Shown here: piece by piece, positions 1 through 5,368 of the stretch
How positions within the stretch are numbered: position 1 is the stretch's first letter
How the letters are laid out: the number at the start of each line of letters is the position of its first letter
NCBI GenBank assembly: GCA_016869915.1
Contig: VGDA01000187.1
Coordinates: 1 to 6,977 of the forward strand
Source of the DNA: Alphaproteobacteria bacterium
Lineage (GTDB): Bacteria > Pseudomonadota > Alphaproteobacteria > CACIAM-22H2
Direction of reading: 5' to 3'
DNA length: 6,977 bases
Notes under the pieces: model-generated
Database searches by the model: none
Seen by the model: only the letters and a program-made list of their open reading frames with translations
What the model was told of the DNA's origin: nothing
Translations under genes and position numbers: made by a program

Positions 1-345
1 GAGGGCGCGCGCCAGCGTCGCGCGCGGATCCATCGGCGACGCGCCCCGCCCGCCCGGGTCCTGCGCCTCACCGAAGACGAGGAGCGTGGGCCGCGCGGCG
101 AAGGGATCGCGCAGCGCGGTCGACGGATCGGCCCTGAGCGCGAGGTCCGAGTCCGCGAGGCTGCCCCAGCCCGCGACGTTCGAGGATGCGCAGGACAGCG
201 TGTCCGTCCCCGGCGCGAGGCCGCGCACCCAGGACGTGACGCCGAGCCAGCGCCCGAGCATGTCGGTGAAGCGCAGCGCCACGAGCTCGCAGCCCCTGGC
301 GCGCGCGAGCGCCGCGAGATCGGCGCGTGGAAGACGATCGTCCAT
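1..345 (-). CDS. Glutamine synthetase-like protein, N-terminal part (3' end outside window)
   Basis: An open frame of 115 codons runs from ATG (345-343) to the window edge without a stop. The product matches the beta-grasp N-terminal domain of type I glutamine synthetases: an LRFTDMLGRW segment at residues 24-33 (family: LRFTD..GK), then SSNVAGW (54-60), SDLALRADPSTALRDPF (66-82) and PTLLVFGEAQDPG (86-98), matching the family's GGW..I.ESDM.L.PD.STA..DPF....TL...C...PG. Glutamine synthetases condense glutamate with ammonia, or with another amine in the gamma-glutamyl ligase branches, using ATP. The active site forms between neighbouring subunits and this domain supplies part of it. Aligned on the GW pair, the family DGSS motif reads ASSN, so the ammonium-site Asp (Asp50 in enteric GlnA) falls on Ala53. 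GGAG lies about 10 bases upstream of the ATG. Superfamily membership is secure. The substrate is uncertain, and the catalytic C-terminal domain is not visible. Confidence 0.85.
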   Translation of the reverse strand, partial: MDDRLPRADLAALARARGCELVALRFTDMLGRWLGVTSWVRGLAPGTDTLSCASSNVAGWGSLADSDLALRADPSTALRDPFAARPTLLVFGEAQDPGGRGASPMDPRATLARAL

Positions 346-435
346 GCGCCGGAGGCTCCGCCATGGCGGCCTCGCCTGTCGCACGGGCAGCAGCGCTAGG
401 CCGGGCGCATTAGCACAGGCGCATCAACACCGGTG

Positions 436-461
436 CGTCGCGCCGCGCGGCGCGCGCGACG
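436..461. repeat. G+C-rich inverted repeat in the divergent intergenic region
   Basis: CGTCGCGC (436-443) is the reverse complement of GCGCGACG (454-461), giving an 8-bp perfect stem with a 10-base spacer. It ends 26 bases before the ABC-like gene, between that gene and the divergent glutamine synthetase-like gene. It could be an operator or a leader stem-loop, but G+C-rich chance repeats are common in this sequence. No recognisable -35/-10 pair was seen in 346-487. Confidence 0.3.
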
Positions 462-476
462 GATAGGCTCGCGCCC

Positions 477-481
477 GGAGG
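477..481 (+). promoter_or_regulatory. Ribosome binding site of the ABC-like gene
   Basis: GGAGG lies 6 bases before the ATG at 488. It is a near-ideal Shine-Dalgarno sequence and fixes this start. It also indicates that this unusual ATPase-less protein is made from its own start rather than being the remnant of a longer upstream frame. Confidence 0.7.
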
Positions 482-487
482 TGGGCG

Positions 488-1309
488 ATGGGGAACGGCA
501 AGGCGTCGCGCGCATCGCGCCCCGGCATCGCGGCGGCGACCGGGCCGGCGCTCGCCGCGATGGCGCGCCGCCCCGAGCTGCTCGCCGCCTTCCTCGTGCT
601 GGCCCTCCTCGCCACGGCGACCCGCATGCTGCCTGCGCTCGCGATCGGCCTCGTCGTCGACCGCGTCGGCGCCAATCGCGCCCATGCCACGCTCGCCGCG
701 ATCGTCATCGGCCTGTGCCTGCTCGCCCTCGCGGAGCTGGCACTCGCCGAGGCGCGCGACGCGGCGGGCGCGCTCCTGCGGGCGCGAGGCGCCGGCGGGA
801 TGGACGGCGCGGCGGCGGACCGGCGCACAGGCGCGGCCGCTACGCTGGATCTCGTCGAGGCCGCTTCCTGCGTGCCGTTGCTCGCGCTGCTGGTGGTGGG
901 AGGTCTCTGCCTCGCCGATGGCCGGATCGGGGCCGTCGCCGCCTGCCTCGTGCTCGTCCACGCCGGCACGACCGCGATCCTCGCGGCGCTGCGGCGCGAG
1001 GCGGCATGGCGCCTGCACGGCGCCGCGCGCGGCTCCGCGGAGGCCATGGACGCATCGTTCGCGCTCGAGCAGGGACGTGCGCAGGCGCGCCGCGCGCTGG
1101 GCTTCGTGGCCCGGCTCGGCTACGCGTGCGCGCTCGGCGCCTGCGCGCTGGAGGTCATGTCCGGCGCGCTCACGCCCGGCGGGCTGATCGTCGCCCTCCT
1201 CCTGCTTCGCCAGCTGCAGTCCGCCGGGGAGGGCGCGAGCGGCGCATGGCTGCGCGCCATCGAGCTGGTGCCGCGCCTCGCCGCGCCCGGCGCGGGGGCA
1301 GCGCCTTGA
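488..1309 (+). CDS. ABC exporter membrane domain protein lacking an ATPase domain (type I secretion-like)
   Basis: This 273-residue membrane protein resembles the transmembrane half of type I secretion ABC exporters (HlyB/PrtD type). Likely membrane helices are at about 31-56, 66-88, 125-143, 147-168, 204-223 and 230-245 (weak). Exporter-like landmarks are LPALAIGLVVDRVGANRAHATL (48-69; family PL....V.D.V.......TL), a charged end to helix 2 (AEAR, 87-90), DGRIG (144-148) before helix 4, and GALTPGGLIV (226-235; family G.LS.G.LIA) before the final helix. There is no Walker A, signature or Walker B motif, and the reading frame ends where the nucleotide-binding domain should begin. The loops after helices 2 and 4 look about 30 residues shorter than in HlyB, judged from memory. 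The stop overlaps the start of the HlyD-type gene, so the two products probably act together in the inner membrane. The family call is fairly firm. Its function without an ATPase is unknown. Confidence 0.72.
   Translation: MGNGKASRASRPGIAAATGPALAAMARRPELLAAFLVLALLATATRMLPALAIGLVVDRVGANRAHATLAAIVIGLCLLALAELALAEARDAAGALLRARGAGGMDGAAADRRTGAAATLDLVEAASCVPLLALLVVGGLCLADGRIGAVAACLVLVHAGTTAILAALRREAAWRLHGAARGSAEAMDASFALEQGRAQARRALGFVARLGYACALGACALEVMSGALTPGGLIVALLLLRQLQSAGEGASGAWLRAIELVPRLAAPGAGAAP
1294..1298 (+). promoter_or_regulatory. Ribosome binding site supporting a TTG start
   Basis: GGGGG lies 7 bases before the TTG at 1306. Together with the TTGA overlap of start and stop, it favours this start over the in-frame GTG (1351) or ATG (1357), which would cut into the membrane anchor of the HlyD-type protein. 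Confidence 0.45.
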
Positions 1310-2565
1310 CCGCGGGAGAGCGGACGGCGCCGCGCGCTGCGCTCGGCGCGGTGGCGATGCTGGCCGCGGCCGCATGGGCGGGCCTGGCGGAGATCGACAT
1401 CGTCGCCACCGGCGAGGGCCGGCTCATCCCCGCCTCGCGCGTCCAGAAGGTGCAGCCGCAGGAAGCCGGCCGGATCGTCGCGATCCGCGCCGACGATGGC
1501 GAGCGCGTGCGCCGCGGCGACGTGCTCGTCGAGCTCGACGACGTCGCGCGACGCGCCGACCGCGAACGCCTGGCCAACAACCGCGACGCCAACCTGCTCG
1601 ACGTGGCGCGGCTGCGCGCGCTCCGCGCGGGTCGCGCGGACGCCTTCGTGCCGCCCGCCGGCGTGGACCCGGCCACCGCCGAGCTGCACCTCGCATGGCT
1701 GGGCGCGGAGCTGGCCGAGCACGCGGCCGCGCTGGGCGCGCTCGATGCCGCCATCGCGCGCAACGCCGCGCGCGAGGAGGCGATCGCCTTCGCGATCGCG
1801 CGGCTGGAGGCGACGATGCCCTTCGTCGAGGAACGCGCCCGCGCGCGCGGCGCGCTCGCGCGGCAGGGCCACTATGCGCGCCTCGCCTGGCTCGAGCTCG
1901 AGCGAGAGCGGGTCGAGCGCGAGCACGAGCTGGAGGCCGAGGTCGCGCGACTGGCGGAGGCGCGGGCCGAGGCGCAGGCCCTGCGCCAGCGCCGGCATGG
2001 CACGGAGGCGGGCTTCGCGCGGCACGCAGGCGCGCGCCTCGTCGAGGCCGAGCGCCTCGCCGTCAGCCTCGCCCAGGAACTCGCCAAGGCCGAGCGGCAT
2101 CTCGCGGACCAGCGCGTCGCGGCTCCCGTCGACGGCACGGTCCACCAGCGCAGCGTCCACACGGTGGGCGGCTTCGCGCAGGCCGGCGAGACGCTGATGC
2201 TGGTCGTCCCCGACGACGCGCGGATCGAGCTCGAGGCGCTGGTGCCGGTGCGCGACGCGGGCTTCCTCGCGGTCGGGCAGGCGGCGCGGCTGAAGCTCGA
2301 TCCCTTCCCCTTCACCGTCTACGGGACGATGGCCGGCCAGGTGCGCGAGATCGCGCGCGACGCGGTCGACGACCCGCGGCTCGGGCCGAGCTACCCCGTG
2401 CGGATCGCGCTGCAGGCGACGCGCTTCGCGGCCGGCGGGCAGGACGTCGCGTTGGCGCCCGGCATGCGCGCCAGCGCCGACATCGTCACCGGCCGGCGCA
2501 GCCTCGGCGCCGTGCTGCTCTCGCCCTTCGCGCGGCTGGCCGACGAGGCGCTGCGCGAGCGCTGA
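1306..2565 (+). CDS. HlyD-family periplasmic membrane fusion protein (type I secretion)
   Basis: The product is 419 residues if it starts at TTG 1306, which overlaps the upstream TGA (TTGA) and so suggests translational coupling. Domain order is that of a type I secretion adaptor: an N-terminal membrane anchor (about 11-29), a beta/lipoyl half-domain with VQPQEAGRIVAIRADDGERV (49-68) and GDVLVELDD (71-79), a long Ala/Glu/Arg-rich periplasmic alpha-hairpin (about 80-270), the second lipoyl half with VAAPVDGTVHQRSVHTVGG (271-289), and a beta-barrel. The C-terminus, GMRASADIVTGRRSLGAVLLSPF (386-408) ending in ALRER, matches the HlyD tail (GM...A.I.TG.RS...YLLSP, ending in LRER). Such proteins link an inner-membrane ABC exporter to a TolC-type outer-membrane duct. 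The adjacent ABC-like gene lacks an ATPase, and no TolC homologue or RTX-type substrate is present in the window. The family call is strong; the exported substrate is unknown. Confidence 0.88.
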   Translation: MTAGERTAPRAALGAVAMLAAAAWAGLAEIDIVATGEGRLIPASRVQKVQPQEAGRIVAIRADDGERVRRGDVLVELDDVARRADRERLANNRDANLLDVARLRALRAGRADAFVPPAGVDPATAELHLAWLGAELAEHAAALGALDAAIARNAAREEAIAFAIARLEATMPFVEERARARGALARQGHYARLAWLELERERVEREHELEAEVARLAEARAEAQALRQRRHGTEAGFARHAGARLVEAERLAVSLAQELAKAERHLADQRVAAPVDGTVHQRSVHTVGGFAQAGETLMLVVPDDARIELEALVPVRDAGFLAVGQAARLKLDPFPFTVYGTMAGQVREIARDAVDDPRLGPSYPVRIALQATRFAAGGQDVALAPGMRASADIVTGRRSLGAVLLSPFARLADEALRER

Positions 2566-2569
2566 GGCC

Positions 2570-2599
2570 CTTGAATTCGGCGCGCGACACGGGCCTTCT
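2570..2599 (+). promoter_or_regulatory. Possible promoter before the sugar-acid operon (weak)
   Basis: CCTTGAATTC at 2569-2578 is an A+T-rich patch in otherwise extremely G+C-rich DNA, just after the HlyD-type stop. CTTGAA (2570-2575) resembles a -35 element of sigma-70 or heat-shock type. The region at -10 distance (CCTTCT, 2594-2599) matches poorly. It is the only promoter-like candidate in the 81-base gap before the FAH-family gene. Confidence 0.2.
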
Positions 2600-2608
2600 G
2601 GCGGCCAA

Positions 2609-2623
2609 GCGGGCGATGCCCGC
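2609..2623 (+). repeat. Short perfect stem-loop between the secretion pair and the metabolic operon
   Basis: GCGGGC (2609-2614) and GCCCGC (2618-2623) form a 6-bp perfect stem with a GAT loop. No T-run follows, so it is not a classical intrinsic terminator. It could still weaken read-through from the upstream gene or lie in the leader of the downstream one. The next gene's start lies 23 bases further on. Confidence 0.3.
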
Positions 2624-2646
2624 GCCCGGATCACGCGAGGACCGCC

Positions 2647-3834
2647 ATGCAACGCCCCCTGCCCGTCGCCGACTGCCTGCCCGCCGACCACGCCAGCGCG
2701 CTCCTCGTCGGCCGCGCGTGGAAGCCAGGCGCCAATGGCGGGCCCTGCGTCGTCGCGGTGCGCGGCGCCGACCTCGTCGACCTCACGCCCTTCTACACGA
2801 CGTCGAGCGGCCTTCTGGACGGGCTCGACCTCGCGCAGCTGCGCAACAACGTCGCCACCGCCGCGCGCCTCGGCGCCGTCGCGGACGTCGTCGCGAATTC
2901 CGACGAGGCGACGCGCGACCCGGGCCGGCCCTGGCTGCTCGCCCCGGTCGACCTGCAGGCCATCAAGGCCGCGGGCGTGACCTTCGCCCAGAGCATGGTC
3001 GAGCGCGTCATCGAGGAGCAGGCGCGCGGCGACGCCTCCGCCGCCGAGGCCATCCGCCGCGAGATGACCGCCGCGATCGGCACCGACCTGTCGCGGATCG
3101 TCCCCGGCTCGCCGCAGGCAGAGGAGCTGAAGAAGATCCTCGTCGCGAAGGGCAAGTGGTCGCCCTACCTCGAGGTCGGCATCGGCCCCTACGCCGAGAT
3201 CTTCACCAAGTCGCAGCCGATGTCCGCCGTCGGCCACGGCGCCGACGTGGGCCTGCATCCCGAGTCGACCTGGAACAACCCGGAGCCCGAGGTCGTGGTG
3301 GTCTCCGACCCGCAGGGGCGCCTGGTCGGCGCCACGCTCGGCAACGACGTCAACCTGCGCGACTTCGAGGGCCGCTCCGCCCTCCTGCTCGGCAAGGCGA
3401 AGGACAACAATGCCAGCTGCGCGCTCGGGCCCTTCATCCGCCTGTTCGACGGAGCCTTCACGCTCGAGACCGTGTCGGGCGCCGACATCGGCCTGACCGT
3501 CGAGGGACCCGACAACTACCGCCTCGAGGGCAAGAGCTCGATGTCGCGCATCAGCCGCTCGCCCGCCGCGATCGCCGCGCAGGCCGCGGGGCGCCACCAC
3601 CAGTATCCCGACGGCTTCGTGCTGTTCTGCGGCACGATGTTCGCGCCCACCGACGACCGCGGCGCCAAGGGCATGGGCTTCACGCACAAGGTCGGCGACG
3701 TGGTCACGATCTCGACGCCGAGCCTCGGGCGCCTGGTCAACCGCGTGCGCCTGTCGACGGAATGCGCGCCGTGGAGCTTCGGCACGCTGGCGCTGATGCG
3801 CAACCTGGCGCGCCGCGGCTTCCTGCGCGGCTGA
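2647..3834 (+). CDS. Fumarylacetoacetate hydrolase-family protein, possible 2-keto-3-deoxy sugar-acid dehydratase
   Basis: This 395-residue protein carries the FAH fold in its C-terminal two thirds. Metal-ligand candidates are Glu213 and Glu215 in NNPEPEVVVV (210-219) and Asp234 in LGNDVNLRDFEGRS (231-244). They are followed by the conserved Lys250 in LLLGKAKDNN (246-255) and by ALGP (259-262). The E-x-E then Asp pattern, with 19 residues between the second Glu and the Asp, is as I recall it for keto-deoxy-pentonate dehydratases of this family. The length, and a C-terminus with PWSFGTLALMRNLARRG, fit the longer bacterial XylX/AraD1-like branch better than true fumarylacetoacetase. It would be a cytosolic Mg-dependent enzyme. 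GAGG sits 6 bases before the ATG. The histidine phosphatase gene follows after 11 bases and an aldose epimerase after that, which supports a sugar-acid role. The family call is strong; the exact substrate is inference. Confidence 0.88.
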   Translation: MQRPLPVADCLPADHASALLVGRAWKPGANGGPCVVAVRGADLVDLTPFYTTSSGLLDGLDLAQLRNNVATAARLGAVADVVANSDEATRDPGRPWLLAPVDLQAIKAAGVTFAQSMVERVIEEQARGDASAAEAIRREMTAAIGTDLSRIVPGSPQAEELKKILVAKGKWSPYLEVGIGPYAEIFTKSQPMSAVGHGADVGLHPESTWNNPEPEVVVVSDPQGRLVGATLGNDVNLRDFEGRSALLLGKAKDNNASCALGPFIRLFDGAFTLETVSGADIGLTVEGPDNYRLEGKSSMSRISRSPAAIAAQAAGRHHQYPDGFVLFCGTMFAPTDDRGAKGMGFTHKVGDVVTISTPSLGRLVNRVRLSTECAPWSFGTLALMRNLARRGFLRG

Positions 3835-3845
3835 GGGAAGGCGCC

Positions 3846-4460
3846 ATGACCCGCATCGTGCCGACCCTCGGCGTCGCGCGCCTCGTGTCGTCCGCCCGCG
3901 CCGTTCCCGCCGCGGTCCCGCGCGCGAGCTTCCTGTTCCTGCGCCATGGCGAGACCGACGGGAACCTCAACCGCTACTACCAGACCGAGGACCAGCCGCT
4001 GAACGCGACCGGCGAGGCGCAAGCGGCCGCGGCGGCGCGCATCCTCTCCGGCCACGGCGTCGCCGACATCGTCGCGAGCCCGATGCCGCGCGCCTGGCGC
4101 ACCGCCTCGCTGGCGGCGGAGCACCATGCGCTCGCGCCGCGCCCGGAGCCGCGCATCAAGGAGCGCGTCTACACGGCGCTGTTCGGCCAGCCGAACGCCG
4201 ACTTCGACTGGGCGCAGGACCCGCCGGGCTGCGAGACGCTCGACCAGTTCGTCTCGCGCGTGCGCGACGGCCTGTCGGACGCGCTGCGCGCGCCCGTCGC
4301 GCCGGGACGCGAGCGGCTCGTCGTCGCGCATGGCGGCGTCCTCCTCGTGCTGACCGCGATGCTCGGCGTCGAGCTCGACCCGTCCCTGCATCGCAACGCC
4401 ACGCCGATGCGCTTCGTCCCCGCCGGCGCCGCCGGCTGGGCAGCCGAGCGCCTGGCGTGA
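3846..4460 (+). CDS. Histidine phosphatase family protein (phosphoglycerate mutase-like)
   Basis: The product is 204 residues. FLFLRHGETDGN (29-40) holds the signature Arg33-His34-Gly35, with His34 the expected phosphorylated nucleophile. QPLNATGEAQA (50-60), SPMPRAWRTA (78-87, Arg82 as phosphate pocket) and VVAHGGVLL (159-167, His162 as second catalytic His) follow in the usual order, and Glu106 in IKERVY is the likely acid. The family hydrolyses or transfers phosphate on small metabolites such as sugar phosphates or cobalamin intermediates; the substrate cannot be read from the sequence. About 27 residues precede the first strand, more than usual; a GTG at codon 14 is an alternative start, but GAGGGAAGG just upstream favours the ATG. 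The stop overlaps the GTG start of the epimerase gene (GTGA), and the FAH-family gene ends 11 bases before this start, so the three are probably one operon. Confidence 0.87.
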   Translation: MTRIVPTLGVARLVSSARAVPAAVPRASFLFLRHGETDGNLNRYYQTEDQPLNATGEAQAAAAARILSGHGVADIVASPMPRAWRTASLAAEHHALAPRPEPRIKERVYTALFGQPNADFDWAQDPPGCETLDQFVSRVRDGLSDALRAPVAPGRERLVVAHGGVLLVLTAMLGVELDPSLHRNATPMRFVPAGAAGWAAERLA

Positions 4461-5350
4461 GCGCCGGCGGCCGCAGCCTGCTTGCCGCCGGCGGGCTCGC
4501 GGCGGAGATCGACCCGCAGGGCGCCGAGCTGCGTTCGTTCAGGATCGATGGCAGGGAGTGGCTCTGGCAGGGCGATCCCGCCTGGTGGGCCGGGCAGGCA
4601 CCGCTGCTCTTCCCGGTGATCGGCCGCTCGCCCGGCGGCCGGGCGCGCTGGCAGGGGCGCGCATTCGACATGCCGCCCCACGGCGTGGCGCGCCAGTCTC
4701 GCTTCGCGCTGCGCGAGGTCGACGGGCGGCGCGCGCTCCTGGAGCTGCGCGACGACGAGGCGACGCGCGCGCACTACCCCTTCGCCTTCCACCTCGAGGT
4801 GGAATGGCGCATCGACGAGGCGTCGCTGGCGATGCGCGTCGTGGCGCGCAACCCGTCGGCGACCGAGGTCCTTCCCGCCTCGATCGGCTTCCATCCCGCC
4901 TTCGCATGGCCGCTCGTGCCGGGCGCCGCGCGCGAGGCGCATGTCGTGCGCTTCGAGAAGCCCGAGCCAGCGCCGATCCGCTCGATCGATGCGGACGGCC
5001 TTGGCCATCCGTCGGGCCTGCCGACGCCCGTGGACGGCGCGACGCTGCGCCTCGACGACAGGCTCTTCGCGGCAGACGCGCTGATCCTCGACCGGCTGGC
5101 GAGCCGGCGCGCCTGGTTCGGCGTGCCGGGGATGCACGGATTGCGCGTCGACTTCCCCGACTGCCCGCATCTCGGCATCTGGACGAAGCCGGGCGCGCCG
5201 TATCTCTGCATCGAGCCCTGGCAGGGATTCGCGCCCGGGATCGGCGACGACGGCGACCTCGCGCGGCGCCCGGGCATCGTGCTCGTGCCGCCAGGCGGCG
5301 CGCTGGAGCGCAACCTCGTCCTGTCGCCGGACGTCGTCCCCGCCGCCTGA
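4457..5350 (+). CDS. Aldose 1-epimerase family protein (LacX/galactose mutarotase-like)
   Basis: The product is 297 residues from a GTG start that overlaps the upstream stop (GTGA), indicating translational coupling to the phosphatase. It has the galactose mutarotase beta-sandwich pattern: LLFPVIGR (50-57), MPPHGVARQ (72-80, with His75 and Arg79), the catalytic-His motif SIGFHPAF (142-149, His146) and the catalytic-Glu motif CIEPWQG (251-257, Glu253). The family interconverts alpha and beta anomers of aldoses or sugar derivatives in the cytosol. The length and motif style fit the LacX-like branch rather than classical GalM, which is longer. Its place behind the FAH-family and phosphatase genes suggests it supplies the right anomer to a sugar oxidation route; the particular sugar is not evident. 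No signal peptide is visible. Confidence 0.87.
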   Translation: MSAGGRSLLAAGGLAAEIDPQGAELRSFRIDGREWLWQGDPAWWAGQAPLLFPVIGRSPGGRARWQGRAFDMPPHGVARQSRFALREVDGRRALLELRDDEATRAHYPFAFHLEVEWRIDEASLAMRVVARNPSATEVLPASIGFHPAFAWPLVPGAAREAHVVRFEKPEPAPIRSIDADGLGHPSGLPTPVDGATLRLDDRLFAADALILDRLASRRAWFGVPGMHGLRVDFPDCPHLGIWTKPGAPYLCIEPWQGFAPGIGDDGDLARRPGIVLVPPGGALERNLVLSPDVVPAA

Positions 5351-5361
5351 GCGCGGCGGGG
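5338..5361. terminator. Stem-loop shared by the convergent epimerase and gltD ends
   Basis: CCCCGCCGC (5338-5346) pairs perfectly with GCGGCGGGG (5353-5361), a 9-bp all-G/C stem with a 6-base loop that contains the epimerase stop codon. It lies between two convergent genes only 18 bases apart, so it is placed to act in both directions. It lacks a T-run on either side, so intrinsic termination is plausible but not proven. Confidence 0.5.
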
Positions 5362-5368
5362 GATCGCG

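Noticed and set aside
86..466. Plus-strand 126-codon frame opposite the glutamine synthetase-like gene
   Set aside because: The minus-strand frame matches the glutamine synthetase N-terminal domain along its whole visible length, so this is its shadow.
433..1305. Upstream extension of the HlyD-type frame through the ABC-like gene, which would give a 710-residue protein
   Set aside because: The extension is Arg/Ala/Gly-rich with no domain, while the overlapping frame encodes a clear membrane protein. The TTG at 1306 gives a normal HlyD-family length.
488..1309. Possibility that the ABC-like gene is a truncated pseudogene
   Set aside because: It has a strong ribosome binding site, an uninterrupted frame, a stop coupled to the next gene and matched loss of both ATPase-contact loops, which fits a maintained gene better than decay. 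It cannot be fully excluded from one sequence.
1120..3687. Long minus-strand open frame of 855 codons across the secretion pair and FAH-family gene
   Set aside because: It runs antisense to two recognisable genes, shows no known domain, and has the Arg/Ala/Gly/His-rich make-up of a shadow frame in very G+C-rich DNA.
1374..3845. Upstream extension of the histidine phosphatase frame, which would give a 1028-residue protein
   Set aside because: It is a low-complexity Arg/Ala/Gly shadow across two recognised genes; the phosphatase ATG at 3846 has a good ribosome binding site and yields a normal domain.
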